64,000 nt of DNA from Ashinkailepas kermadecensis (GCA_034440615.1 JAOTOM010002964.1:1-64000), one strand, 5' to 3'. Positions 1-11,203 are shown, numbered from the stretch's first letter. Notes: generated by a model not told the origin, from the letters alone. A program made the numbers and translations.

Positions 1-239
1 AGGTTTTCCTTCCAGATTCGCAGGAGTGCTCCTCAGAGTCCCTGGATCTCTTCGTGTCTTGGCTGCTTCTGCTGCTACAGGTTTGTCTTCGCCTCAAACC
101 TTGGACCTTCCTGGATCTCTTCTTGCTTCTTGCTTTTTTAACGTGACTGTGGCGCACTTCACTGTACTTAATACTGGGTCACCAACCTACCTTGTACCTA
201 TTTCCACCGCTACCCTCCCACGACCCCAGACGTAACCCC
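1..239. other. Unassigned sequence
   Basis: The short open frame at 26-235 has no motif I recognise. The phrase 'ctggatctctt' occurs twice (41-51, 111-121), so it may be the edge of a repeat. No gene is supported. Confidence 0.4.
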
Positions 240-860
240 TTGCATCCCTTCGCGCATATCTCTTTCTAACCTGGGCCGCCGATCTCGACCCACACTTTAG
301 TGACCACGCACTCCATAACCATTACCTTCCACCAACTCCCGACCACCGGCCCACCCACTACCCTGGCCGGTGGAATCTCAAAAAGCATCCTGAAACACTT
401 TCAGAGTCCCTAGCCGCACAAACAGCCCACAACCCACAACTCACTCAGAACAATTTTCCGACATTCTCCTAACTGCAGCACACCAACACATACCACAGAC
501 AAACCACGCCAACAACACAAGCCTCGCGCGGCCCCCTGGTGGAACGACGAATGTCACGGGGCAATCCGCGCGAGGAACCATGCAATGACACAGATTTGAA
601 AGACACCGCACACCGGACACACTCACCAGATACAAACAACTCAAGGTGCACTCTTGCAAGCGAACCATAAAAACGAAAAAGCGAAATCCTAGATTAACTT
701 ACCAATTCAACAGATTCACCCTCTCGGCGAAACGGGTCACTCCTGAAAACATTCCAAACCCGACAGCGACCACTAATAAAAGCCATCACCAGACAGAACA
801 ACAACACCATCACAGACCCACAAACAATCACCAACATTTTCGCACACACCTACCACCTTA
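240..860 (+). mobile_element. LINE fragment, I-type: end of endonuclease and start of RT linker
   Basis: Translated on the plus strand, about 285-320 reads DPHFSDHALHNHY, resembling the SDH motif that ends an apurinic-type endonuclease domain. Around 530-580 the frame gives WWNDECHGAIRARN, which matches the linker WWNDECQRAVALRRR of the larger I-type LINE at 15130-15180. Near 700 TYQFNRFT recalls SNSFNRFTPIGQ of the same element (15295-15325). Several frame changes separate these blocks, so it is a decayed, non-coding fragment. It ends where the minus-strand CR1-like element begins. Assignment to the I group rests on similarity to the copy inside this window, not on a database search. Confidence 0.65.
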
Positions 861-889
861 GATCATCGACACTTCCACAGAACCCTCCT

Positions 890-3261
890 CATCAAGTCCT
901 TCAAGTCCTTCTCCTGCTGAGTCACAGATAGTACTTGGCCACCCATCAAGTATGGAGCCTTCATATGCTGCCTACCTACATGCATGACTTTGCACTTATC
1001 AAAAATTAAACTTCATTTGCCATTTTTCGACCACTTCACAAGCTCGTCTAAGTCTTTCTGCAGCAAAACCTGCTCATTGTGCCCTGTTATTGCCCTAAAG
1101 ATCTTCAAATCATCCGCAAATCTCAAAACCTTACTGCTCAGGCCACATTCAATGCTATTCACAAATATAATGAACAACAGTGGCCCCAGTACCGACCCCT
1201 GAGGGACTCCACTAAGAACATTTGCCATGATGACTTTGTACCATTTAGCATCACTCTCTGCTGTCTATCTGAAAGCCACAACTCATCCATTTTAGGATGC
1301 TACCTGCAATGCCATGGACCTGAAGCTGCATCATTAACCGTTTATGGGGTACCTTGTCAAAGGCCTTACTAAAGTCAAGATATGCTACATCAACCTGATT
1401 TCCTGATCAAATTGTTCTGTAGCAAAATTTAAAAAGTCCAAGAGATTTGTGAGACACGATCTCCCTTTTCTAAACCCATGTTGAGTATCTTGAATCAATC
1501 TGTTTCCTTCCAGAAAACTAACTATTCTATCTTTGATAATTGATTCGAGTACCTTGTAGACTAGGGATGTGAGGCTTACTGGCCTATAATTTTCAACTTT
1601 CCCTCTTTCTCCTTTCTTGAAAATAGGAACTACATTTGCCCTTTTCCAATCTGTTGGAATTTCATTTTGTGAAAATGATCTACAAAATATTATACTAAGT
1701 GGAATTGCCAGTTCCTTTTCAGCTTCCCGCAATACCCTAGCATACATTCCATCAGATCCTGCTGCCTTGTTTGGCTTTCTTGTTCTGATTTAATTGAAAA
1801 CAACATCACTATCAATGAAATCAACATTGTGTATCTGATCACCTGTCACTGAACTGTGGTTCACGGTTGGCAAACTTGTCACATCCTCCACTGTAAATAC
1901 TGATGTAAACTGCTTGCTCAGCTCCTCAACCATCTCACCATCCTCACTCAATATAGTCCCATTTACTTCCAGTGGACCAATTGTGCTTGAACCTTTACTT
2001 AGCTTGTAGAAACTAAAGAACTTTTTACTGTCCCCATTACAGTTCCTAGCCAAATCCAATTCTTTTGCCCGCCTTGCTGCTCTGGTTTTCTGCTTCACAG
2101 CATCTCTAGCTTTTTGATACGACCTTAGATTTACGATATTTGAAGCTTCCTTAAATACTCTAAATGCATCTTTCTTAGCCTTAATTGATCTCCTCAAATC
2201 TGGTGTAAGCCATGCTGGCTTTCCTACCCTTCTTTTGCGCCTTTGCTTTTGGGGGACATGTCTAATCTGAATGTCCCTCAAGTAAGATTTGAACTTTTCC
2301 CACATTTCACAGGCATTTAAATACAAAAATTATTCTTCCCATTTTATGGCACTTAAAGCCTCTCTCATGGAGTCAAAGTCTGCCCTGTTAAAATTTGGAA
2401 TCTTTGCCAAGTTATCCTTGATTGTCCCTGCTATTTGTACCTTAAATCTCACTATGTTATGGTCACTTCTTCCCAGAGTTTCTCCTACAGTCAAGTCTTG
2501 AACTAAATCACTTAAATCTGAGAAGACAAGGTCCAAGAATGAGCCCTGCCTGGTTGGTTCCATTACAAACTGGTGTAAGAACAAGTCCTCTTCAAGGCAT
2601 TTCCTAAACAGTTTACATGATGGGGAGCCAACACCAACATTTTCATATCCTTTTAGATTAAAGTCACCAAGAATAAGGCATTTCCTCTGAAAATTTCTAC
2701 TGATTTCCTCACAAATCACCTTATCGAGCTCCAGTTGCTGAGAATGTGGCAAGGTTCCTGATCGATACAAAGCTCCAATCCTCAGTTTATTGCTGTTGCC
2801 TCTTCCCACAGCAACATCAAGCCAAATGGACTCCACAGACACATTTTTTACCCCATCTGCTACTTTCTGAGAACTGTATAAGCTATTCACATAGAGCATT
2901 ACACCACCCCTTTCACTGCTGGACCCCTATTGCATGAAAACATATTGTATCCCTGGATCTCATAGTCCTGCAAGTTATCCCCAAAATATCCCTCACTGAC
3001 CCATGCCTCAGTAATGCAAACAAAATCTGGTTTCTCCTCAGCAACATAACACTTGAACTCATCAAATTTGGATCGAATGCTCTGAGCATTAAGCATCATA
3101 CACTTAACAAAAGTTCCATAACCCTCTTTGGCTTTTTCATGTTGAGTAGCTCTATCATCTCTGGATGAGCTACCACTCTGCCCCCTTGATCTACTGCTAC
3201 CCCTATTTGCTGACTGTGAGGTGTTTGCAAGACTTCTCTCTCTATCAGCTACATCCCCCAT
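890..3261 (-). pseudogene. CR1-like ORF2: endonuclease plus reverse transcriptase, decayed
   Basis: Endonuclease landmarks are LNAQSIRSKFDEF (near 3100), CITEAW, CLILGDFNLKGYEN and GRSDHNIV. They are followed by a linker (2326-1790) with WLTPDLRRSIKAKKDAFR and by RT motifs: NYRPVSLTSLVYKVLE, QHGFRKGRSC, YLDFSKAFDKVPH (motif A, about 1370-1330), GVPQGSVLGPLLF (motif B, about 1205) and FADDLK (motif C, about 1115). One frame runs from 2899 to 1385 but is broken by stops at 2327-2329 and 1787-1789. Frameshifts occur near 2925, 1390, 1240 and 1010. Translation continues in pieces as KCKVMHVG and YLMGGQVLSVTQQEKDL to about 890, where homology ends before the usual C-terminus. Confidence 0.85.
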
Positions 3262-3268
3262 GACCTGC

Positions 3269-4080
3269 CTAGTTTCCCTGTTTCCTAATGAGAGCCTCCT
3301 CATACCTATTGCTGAGCAATTCAACTCCTCTCTTGCTCAAATGTAACCCATCTAATGCAAACATTTCAGTCCTCCCCCAGAAATCCCCCCACAAATCCAA
3401 GAACCCCACCCCAAGTTCCTTACAAATCTTGGCCACCCTGGTATTCAGCCCAATGGCCCTCGAGTACCACTCTATGCTTGCGTTAACCATAGGGAGGATG
3501 GATGTTACCATTCCTCGTTTCCTACTCACAGCTAACCTACCTATCAAAGCCCTATACTCTTGTATTGTTTCCTCTGTTTTTGCTTTTCCTACATCATTTA
3601 CACCAACCTGCACAATTACTGTTGTGCTCTCTCCACTACCCTTCATCACTCCTTCTATCCTATCACCAACATCCTTTACCTGGGCCCCTGGGTAGCAAAC
3701 ACGAGTCCGTTTGTTGGGGTTCCTGCTACAAAAGTACGGTCCATGTACCTCACTCTTGAGTCCCCTATAACTAAAACTTCCCCCTCTCTATCATCAGCTG
3801 CCTGGTCGTTCCTACCTTCCTCCTTAGCAGCATTACTATCTCTCTCTTGCAGTACCTCAAATCTATTATTAGTTTATAGATGCATTTAGCCTTTGTCAAT
3901 TTTCCTTAGAGCTAGTCTCGTACTCTGGCGTCTAGCTACTTTCCACTCTCTACAATCATGGTCCATACTATCTCCAGCCCTATCACTCCTAGACTCCTGC
4001 ACCTGGCTTGCCTGGCTGACATTTCCTATGGTGGGCCCTGCCACCAAACACTTCAGACGCTCCACCTCCCTTGCTAACAT
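3269..4080 (-). pseudogene. CR1-like ORF1: SGNH/GDSL esterase-type domain, frameshifted
   Basis: The first block (4080-3886) starts MLAREVERLKCLVA, possibly a short coiled coil, and is basic towards its end. A second block (about 3800-3690) reads EVLVIGDSRVRYMDRTF, with the GDS nucleophile motif of SGNH hydrolases. A third block (3649-3269) has VIVQVGVND (the GxND block) and DGLHLSKRGVELL (the catalytic DxxH block). These are the expected landmarks, in order. A one-base slip near 3700 moves the frame between the GDS block and RVCYPGAQVKDVGD. In CR1 elements this ORF1 is thought to act in the retrotransposition ribonucleoprotein; its esterase role is uncertain. It ends about 8 bp before a candidate ORF2 start (ATG at 3261-3259). 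Confidence 0.8.
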
Positions 4081-4183
4081 ATCTCTATCTTACTCAAGTC
4101 CCCAATGACTACCATACACTTACACTTCCCACAGTCACCTTGCATTTTTTTTTATTTAAAAAAAAGAAGTTATCCTGACTCTC

Positions 4184-5090
4184 ACCAGCTACAAACTCCA
4201 ACTAAACCAAACTAAAAAATTAAAAAAACCCTAGATACTTTTGCAATTACACCAGTATATTGAAAATATACCTAGTGGTAATTTAAGCTCACTATTTTAG
4301 TCCTAAGCTCTATCTTAAACTTAAACACCAAAAGACACTGACTTATTCCTCTACACTACAGAAACCTAAGCCACGAGACCGCGCCACCCGTCTACAAAGC
4401 GTTCACGTGGCTGATCGATAATTCTAGAAGCTACCTAGTGTAATTTAAGCTCACTATTTTAATCTTAAAGTCTATCTTAAACTTAAACACCAAGCGGACG
4501 CGGACTTATTCCTCTATGCTAACAGAAACCTAGGCCACGTGGCCGCTCCACCCGTCTACAAAGCGTCCACGTGGCCGATCGATAATTCTAGAAGCTAAAA
4601 AATCTGCTTGTTAAAAAAGAAACTTATGAGATAAAACTATGCAAATATATGCACAGAAGTAATTGCTAAATACCTACCACCAGCTGCAAACTCCAACTAA
4701 ACCAAACTAAACACTAATATAATCAAAAACCTAGATACCTATACAATAACACCAGGACAAGAAGATATACCTAGTGTAATTTAAGCACACTATTTTAGTC
4801 TTCAACTCCTATTTTAAACTTAACCACCAAAAAAAACAAACTTATTCCTCTGCACTACAGAAACCTAAGCCACGAGGCCGCGCCACCCATCTACAAAGCG
4901 TCCACGTAGCCGATCGATAATTCTAGAAGCTACCTAGTGTAAGGTTAAGCTCACTATTTTAATCTTCAACTAAACACCAAGCAGACACAAACTTGTTCCT
5001 CTATGCTAACGAAACCTAAGCCACGTGGCCGCTCCACCCCAGTCTACAAACGTCCACGTGGCCGATCGATAATTATAGAAGCTTAGAATA
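4184..5090. repeat. Two 495-bp tandem units, each with two half-units; possible CR1 5' UTR
   Basis: The phrase 'aaactccaactaaaccaaac' recurs at 4192 and 4688, giving a period near 495 bp. Inside each unit a segment of about 150 bp occurs twice, recognisable by 'ccgatcgataattctagaag' or close variants near 4415, 4577, 4912 and 5062 and by 'ctacaaagcgt'. Half-units carry a CACGTG E-box ('ccacgtggcc'). The array lies immediately 5' of the minus-strand CR1-like ORF1, so it may be a monomer-type 5' UTR promoter. That role is inferred from position only. Confidence 0.75.
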
Positions 5091-5639
5091 CCTAGGATAA
5101 GTCTAATATACTCAATTTAAACAATATAACCGCTCCTTTCCTAACCTAGGCCTACAATAGAACAAATCCTCCCTCCACTAACCACCTGTGCCCAAGTCTT
5201 TTTACTCACGGTTTCCCTCGTCACGGGAGCGCAAAAACACGACCGGTCGCGACGAGGGCAGAGCAGTGAGTTAACTTGGTGGTCTGTTGTTTCCTGGGTG
5301 GGTGGTGGTGACTATCTTCATCAAGTATTGGTGCAATGTGCATTCTTTCCATTTTGTGGTGCTGTCACTGCTATGCCCTCAGTTAGTGATTGCAGAAACT
5401 GTTTGTGGAGTGGCTGAACAGGCACATCAGTCAGTATCCTTGGATGTTCATTGTTGTCCATGCCTTTCTAACTTCTGTACATTTTGTTTAATTCAAAAAG
5501 TTTTACTTCCAATTGTGTTATTTAAAACATTTCTAAGAATTTGTGGTCTGTAATCGGAGTGCATAACAGACATATTTTGCATGTCTTCATTTTTTAAGCA
5601 CAATAAAGACAGACGGGAACAATACTTGCAACCATGGAC
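5091..5639. other. Spacer between two LINE remnants
   Basis: It contains a short inverted pair around 5215-5256 ('ccctcgtc' and 'gacgaggg') and an AATAAA at 5602. The open frame 5287-5553 shows hydrophobic stretches but no recognisable domain. It may be further LINE untranslated sequence. No gene is claimed. Confidence 0.35.
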
Positions 5640-6060
5640 CACAAGGTCCCTTTCCTAGTTGTACTTTGTAGGACACCACGGAACTGCTTGCTCACCAAAT
5701 TTAAAAATTGCCTATCACTGGAACAACACTAAAAAGCAATGTCTCTACCTATAATACATGTCAATACTGTTTTATGAATGTTCAGAATACTGCTACTTCT
5801 GACAATTGAGTCTGGTGTCAGGTTCCAATGTTCAATGACCCTATTGATGAGAAAATATTGTCTTAGCCTTGTACTGCTGCGGTTTGCTTTTAATTTTGCA
5901 AATTTTGAGATCAAGATTAAATGTGATTCTTTGTTTTTCACAATGCTTTTCGACATGGTTAAGGCAAAGCGACCGTTCATTTCCCCTCTGCAAGTGATTA
6001 CTTTTAAGTCCATGGCAGTCCATACAATTGATGTCATAGGCACAATATGGAGGGAACATG
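5640..6060 (-). mobile_element. LINE 3' fragment, CR1-type ORF2 C-terminus
   Basis: The minus-strand frame 6043-5729 contains RLRQYFLINRVIEHWN, the pattern 'R...FF..R....WN.LP' found near the C-terminus of CR1-clade ORF2 proteins. It is followed by a short serine-rich tail. Only the last ~100 residues remain. The catalytic RT core is absent, as expected for a 5'-truncated copy. It lies on the same strand as the CR1-like LINE to its left but is a separate element. Confidence 0.55.
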
Positions 6061-6999
6061 CTATTGCGATATTAACAGTATTTTATGAGTTAATGCTGCA
6101 ACATTTACATACCTTAATGATCGTCCAGGCTGTGGTTCGTCCGTTTGTACCACGATGGTGTCAGGCTGACCAGCTCGACTGCGGGTTATAAAGCTTTGAC
6201 GCGGGGAGAAGGAAAGTATGAATTGTGGCCATGGAATTCCTTCCTTTAAAAAAATACTGGCAGACTTTGGAAAACATTTGAACAAATAACCTTGTTGGGA
6301 ATGACAGTGTTGTTGGAAAATTATAGTCTTGAGTGGTTGTCCTCCAAAGAAAGCTTGATAATTATTGTGAGATGCTGGAGTTATAACCAGACACATCACA
6401 AAGCTAAACTTACATTGATATGTACGTATGCATGTGGTTTGCTCTGTTTGTCTTTACTTCTCAATCAATCAAGAAGTGCAAAAATACATATGCATAGATA
6501 AATCATAGAAGAAATAAATAAGCCAACCTAACCTAACCTAGACCAAGATAATATAGCTATATATAAAATATATTGTAGCATGTATATAATCCTGACCCTA
6601 ACCTAACATAACCAGAAAACCAGAATCATCGCAAATAAACTTCCACCTCAATGTCATCAAATCTTGCGAACATTGCTTGTGCTGGGCAGTTCACGCTAAC
6701 AGCACTACAAGGAACCACACGACATGCGGGCATGTGTGGGGGGCACAAATATTTTTGTCTCGAATTAATCTGAATTAAGCCAGAAACATATGACTTTGCA
6801 TGTCAAAGAGCATTCAATTGAGTGCATGATGTGTTAAATCTCCTTTCTTATCAAGCATATGTGACATACCAAGTACGGATAATTATACACGACTGACTAC
6901 ATTTGTAGAGTAAATATTAGATCATGTATTTCTTTGCCAATTAAAAATAATAATTTGCAGAGACAATAAGTGGTGACATCATCTTTATTACATTAAAAT
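6061..6999. other. No recognisable gene
   Basis: The minus-strand frame 6399-6061 (112 aa) has no domain I recognise. A short 'cctaacctaacct' run sits at 6526-6540 and the rest is AT-rich. I see nothing else to annotate. Confidence 0.35.
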
Positions 7000-7260
7000 A
7001 CACCATATTAAAAATAACAATTCCAAGGAATCAAATTGTACCTTGATTTCCAATAATACCTTAATTTTTTGTTCATGGCTCCTGATTGTAATATTTCTGT
7101 TAAATTGAAACATTTCTCTGAGATATCCTGGATGCTGACCATGAACAAATTTAAACACCCCAATGAGATCCCTCCCTTGCTCCTATAGCTAAGTGACAAC
7201 ATAATCACTTTGTCAATCTTTCCTCATATGTCAGTTTGCTTTAACCATTTTCAATTGCCC
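7000..7260 (-). mobile_element. CR1-type LINE 3' fragment without start codon
   Basis: A minus-strand frame without a useful ATG reads GRDLIGVFKFVHGQHPGYL and then REMFQFNRNITIRSHEQKI (about 7170-7060). This matches the pattern 'RGDLI.VFK...G....F..N..T.RSH..K' near the C-terminus of CR1-clade ORF2. Just upstream LTYEERLTK appears in another frame, so a frameshift separates the two blocks. A methionine-initiated reading of the same DNA (7208-7008) is a shadow. The fragment is non-coding. Confidence 0.7.
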
Positions 7261-7543
7261 CCTTTTTTCTCCCTGGAAAACCAAACAAAAACTTCCAAAA
7301 CTTGGGAACCAACCTAAAATTTTTCTAATGTTGGTTAACAAGCACCCTCCCAAGATTACCTCTAAACACTTCCCCACTCCTCTACCCCCCCCCCCCTTCC
7401 CCCCCCTCCCCTAACACGTTTTAACCACTTTAATATTTTTAAATAATAATTTAAGTTTTTTTAAATGCCCCTTTAAAACACTATCATCATAAATTCACAA
7501 AACCACTTACCCTTTACATACTGATACTTATATTTATTTGGAG
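7261..7543. other. Low-complexity sequence
   Basis: AT-rich and C-rich low-complexity sequence with poly-C blocks around 7386-7414. No gene or structured element was found. Confidence 0.4.
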
Positions 7544-7912
7544 ATGTATCATAACCTCCACAGTTCATAACCTCCACAGTTCATAACCTCCACAAATTAA
7601 ATATACCCGAAGCGGTCGTAACCTCCACAGGTCATAACCTCCACAGCTCACAACCTCCACAACTACGAAGCGCTCATAACCTCCACAGCTCACAACCTCC
7701 ACAAGTCCGCAGCGTTCATAACCTCCACAGGTCATAACCTCCACAACTCCAAGCGGTCGTAACCTCCACAGGTCATAACCTCCACAACTCCAAGCGGTCG
7801 TAACCTCCACAGCTCACAACCTCCACAAGTCCGCAGCGTTCATAACCTCCACAGGTCATAACCTCCACAACTGCGAAGCGTTCATAACCTCCACAGCTCG
7901 CAACCTCCACAG
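7544..7912 (+). repeat. Minisatellite of 'cataacctccaca' units (dimer ~41 bp)
   Basis: Imperfect units of 17-24 bp are built on 'cataacctccacag' and alternate with 'ctccaagcggt' or 'ccgcagcgtt' spacers, giving a dimer near 41 bp at 7750-7830. The minus-strand 81-aa frame (WRLRPLGVVEVMTCGGY repeats) is simply this array read through. Confidence 0.9.
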
Positions 7913-8225
7913 ATTCAAGAACTTCATTATTTTCTAGAAGCATCACTTCAGATAGCTAGCGATAGGTAGCAGCACGGTCTAGGTATTACAATCATGAGAT
8001 TGAATGCTGAACCATAGGTAACAATATTTGTCGCCAGATGGCAGGATGATACTATTGAATAGAACTCGGAAGCCCGCGCATCGACGCGTGGGAAAGCATT
8101 GCGTGGCGCAGTGCTTGTGGCAGATGATCGTATATCATTTGCACGTTTTTCGCCCGCAATGTATCGACGCGTGGGAAAATAATGCGACACGCAGTGGCGG
8201 ATGATCGCATAACCTTCACATGCTA
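7544..8225 (+). mobile_element. Minisatellite-bearing element, copy 1 (inverted partner at 27651-28735)
   Basis: The block starts at 'gtatcataacctccac', runs through a 'cataacctccaca' minisatellite (7544-7912), then a unique part with 'ttctagaa', 'tagcagcacggt' and 'cgcagtggcggatg'. All of these occur in the same order on the opposite strand at 28735-27651. Motifs of the unique part are partly doubled in both copies ('cgacgcgtgggaaa' near 8082 and 8163 here). No ORF supports a transposase. It is probably a non-autonomous element. I could not define terminal repeats or a target duplication. Confidence 0.65.
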
Positions 8226-8429
8226 TCCGGCCACAATATGATGCCTTTTCGTGTTCCTCGTCACCATAGGCGTAGGAACGTCTAAAAAAAGTGGGTGGGT
8301 CAGGATCAACAGCAGTGACGCACCCAGGAATTTCGCCAAGTACCATGGTTGAGCACTTTTGGATAGATAACCCGATAATTTTAACAGTGAACACACAACT
8401 TTTACCGCTAAGATGGGGACCGCTAAAGG

Positions 8430-8969
8430 CAGGGGTGTCGATTTGTATCCTTTTGTGGGGGCCATGGCCCCACCAATGTTGATCTTGCCCCCCCCCATGT
8501 TGATTTGGGCCCCCCCAATAACCTATGCTATTTTATGCTGTTAAGAAAGCTAAAGGGAAAAAAATGAAAAGCACCATGCTAAGTAGAAACATTGATGTTA
8601 GCCAGCACATTTTGTTCTGAAAAGAAATGGATTTGGATTAGATAGTGAACTGACCCTCCACCTTTTGCTGAAAAATGTAAAATTGTGTGTAAAAACAAAT
8701 AAAATAGCTGGAATTCCCTGCACTGTGGAAGTACAGCTTACATCATAAAATATTGAGATTAGCGATGCTGATGCATTTTAAACCAGATTGTCCGAAAGAA
8801 AATCTGCTAAGCAACTAAACAACAATTGCATGGTCATACTGATAATTTCTGAGATCCGAAAATATAGTGGGCTAAATCCGATGTTTTTTTTTTTGTTTTT
8901 TTTTGGGGGGGGGGTCTAGTGCATTGGCACTTCGCCCCCCCCAATGTTTTTCAAAAATCGACACCCCTG
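8430..8969 (+). mobile_element. hAT-type MITE family A, copy 1, 8-bp TSD GCTAAAGG
   Basis: The 540-bp element begins CAGGGGTGTCGATTT and ends AAAATCGACACCCCTG, which are terminal inverted repeats. It is flanked by a perfect 8-bp direct repeat GCTAAAGG at 8422-8429 and 8970-8977. An 8-bp duplication with CAGGG-type termini is the signature of hAT transposons. The interior is non-coding and contains poly-C/poly-G runs just inside each end. A second copy lies at 11395-11957 in reverse orientation, and a left-end stub lies at 62705-62740. It must be mobilised by a transposase encoded elsewhere. Confidence 0.95.
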
Positions 8970-8977
8970 GCTAAAGG

Positions 8978-10262
8978 AGTGGGGCAGGCCCCTGGGCGCG
9001 CCTATGGCTTACAACAACATGCGATACTGAAAAATAACTATCATCACAGCAAAAGTACTTTCAAATTCACACTTCTCGCTGGACTTGGAACTCTTTTCAC
9101 GACTGATGGATTCTTTTGTAATAATAGGCTTATCTTCCTGGTGCGAGTGAAAGCATTAGTATTACTGTTGAAACTAAATTTCTTCAACTTCTGCTATGTG
9201 CGTGTGTGTAGGGGTGGGTGCAAGCTCATTACAGCCTCACTAACGGCTAAATTGTGTGCCCTAGTTTCTATGATATAGTACTAAACGTCTTTAAGATGTC
9301 ACCCGTTGTTCACCGATGTTGATGAAGAGAAAGAATAGAACGCCTGTGCAAATTATCCCGTAAAAGAAAATTTCGAAATGGCGGAAAGAAGTCATTGTGA
9401 GTTCACCGATCGATACTTTAGCACAATTCAGATTGTTCTTCATTGAGTTGAGTTCTTCCGCTTAGACATTCTTCGCACCTTCATATTTTCATGGCAAGTT
9501 ACTAGAATGTGAAGGTGAGAAAGGGTCTGATTTTGTTTAGATTGCCAGTTATAGCCATACTTAGCACCTATTATTCGCCCACAGATGCTTCCCAGGCAGC
9601 GTTCACCTTACGATTTTGCACTGGTTGCTAGCAAGAACGAAGCTTACTTGCTGGGTCCATGGCAAAATAATTATCATGATTGTTGCTGGAGAGGATGAGA
9701 AAAGGAAAAACGGGTCATCGCTGGTTGAAGATGCTTTGATCCGGTGTGTGGGAGACCAAGATTGGCAAGCGGACAGAATGGGAAAAAACGCAATAATAAT
9801 AGTACATGATATTGTGTTCGTCCTTAGGGCCTAACTCCAACACAGCGGTGATCAGTCACCTGAAACATTCATGTAGTACACATCGTGCACTTTAGAATAT
9901 CCGCCACTTGAAACGAAATGCTGCAACTGCATCATGTGGCACCCGCCTGAAACGGAATGAAAGCCTTATTTTGGGGGACCAACAAATCAGTGCAAAATAG
10001 CTGACAGAGAGAATACACGGCACCTCATAAAGTCATAACATGTTCAGACTTAAGAGCCGCAAGGGCCCATCCTGAATTCAATTCGATGACTAGCTCTCTT
10101 CTTCCCACGTTTTTTGGTGGCTAAGACATCCGGATAACCGCTTAGCTTTCACGCACCTCATCCCTGATTAAATATCAACGCTTCCAGATTGGCTACCGAA
10201 CTGAGACTCTAGTTAGGTGTTCTTTTTAACCTTTCCGATTTTTTTATCTTCGGGTTTTTTTA
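8978..10262. other. No recognisable gene
   Basis: Open frames at 8919-9278 and 9616-9834 show no known domain. The stretch 10160-10215 ('cttccagattggctaccgaa') resembles 59940-59975 and 38060-38090, so it is part of a dispersed repeat. Confidence 0.4.
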
Positions 10263-10705
10263 ACATGCGCCCGGGAGGGCCTCTGAAAATTACGCGCACT
10301 GGAGGGGGGAGGGGGAGGCGGATTCCGCTCCCCCCTAAGATCTCGGCTCCTATTAAAGCTGCTGAAACGAAATTCGCAGGGTAGATGGATCCGATAGTGA
10401 ACTCTATTGTGTCCAAATTGTATGGCCTTCGGTCAATATCTTCAAGGTCAAATGTGTTCCCATTTGTAAAAATGTCCTTGTTTTGCGTGGCTTGGCTTGT
10501 CATTGTTATTGATCGCTGTGATTGTGTTTAAATGCTCCAAAATGGGCATCAATGGTGTTTTGGACATTACTAATGATGCAATGCAGATGCTAGACACAAC
10601 ATGTGACCTCAGGTCACCTACATAGCAGCACTTTATCAGGTCAGTTACCTGTTCCAGTTACCGGAACCGGGCCGCCCGCCCGACTGCTCCGTCGAGCAGT
10701 TCGGC
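10263..10705 (-). mobile_element. TTAAC-ended element family, copy 1 (one end degraded)
   Basis: Read on the minus strand, most of this block aligns with the element at 61617-62087: 'ggttccggtaactggaacag', 'acacaatcacagcgat', 'gacaagccaagccacgc', 'ccttgaagatattgaccg', 'ctttaataggagccgagatc' and 'cagtgcgcgtaattttcag' occur in the same order. The right terminus TTAACATGCGC (plus strand 10259-10269) is kept. The opposite TTAACACGCGC terminus is not visible. The minus-strand 96-aa frame lies inside it and is not a gene. Confidence 0.8.
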
Positions 10706-11064
10706 GCAATCGGCTTCGTGAAGAAAGGAGTGAAGTACATGAATAAAGTATGGAAACGCAATCACAATCAGTACAAATGATAAACCGTAGTGCATTTATG
10801 ACAACATTCCAGTTGATCAAGTTTGGTTCCATTAACCTGTCATGAACTTGACCTGACTTGACCTCTGTGACCTAACATGACCTTGAAACTATATAGGATA
10901 TCAATATACATCAAACAAGTCGCTAGTGTTGCCAAGAACACTTCCCTTTTGCGAATATACGGGAAGCGCATCAGCGCCGATTTTTGTGGTCTGGCGCTAG
11001 GAATTTTTTTTTCTTTAACGGCCCCTAACTTGAAAATGTTTCAGTTGATTTCCATTTTCTTGCT
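10706..11064. other. Unassigned
   Basis: The repeated phrase 'cttgacctgacttgacct' at 10846-10863 is a short tandem run. No gene seen. Confidence 0.35.
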
Positions 11065-11203
11065 TTAAACGACGCGCCGGTCATTTCTAAGCAGGTACGC
11101 AGAACATCGCGTATATCGACCGGTACAATCTGCAGTTATGTACGAAAAACCGGAGGGGTGGGCGGATTTCGCCCCCCCCCCGCCTCCAGTGCGCGTGTTA
11201 AGG
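11065..11203 (+). mobile_element. TTAAC-ended element family, terminal fragment
   Basis: About 140 bp ('acgacgcgccggtcatttct' through 'tacgaaaaaccgg' and a poly-C run) ends in CCAGTGCGCGTGTTAA, the reverse complement of the TTAACACGCGCACTGG terminus at 61617. The same block is repeated in the same orientation at 27345-27473. Confidence 0.75.

Larger units (their letters stand above)
880..4080 (-). mobile_element. CR1-like LINE, 3'-truncated, two decayed ORFs
   Basis: Reading right to left the element has an ORF1 with an SGNH-esterase-like domain (4080-3269) and an ORF2 with endonuclease then reverse transcriptase (about 3261-890). This order, including the esterase-type ORF1, is known from CR1-clade LINEs. 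It carries frameshifts and two in-frame stops and cannot be active. Unusually for a LINE, the missing end is the 3' end: homology stops near 880, just after the region following the RT YADD-type motif, and abuts another LINE fragment. That suggests a later deletion or rearrangement rather than ordinary 5' truncation. Repeated units upstream (4184-5090) may be its 5' UTR. Confidence 0.85.

Noticed and set aside
7565..7810. Possible CRISPR-like array (regular short repeats)
   Set aside because: Spacers are not unique and repeats are imperfect and contiguous; eukaryotic context; it is a minisatellite.
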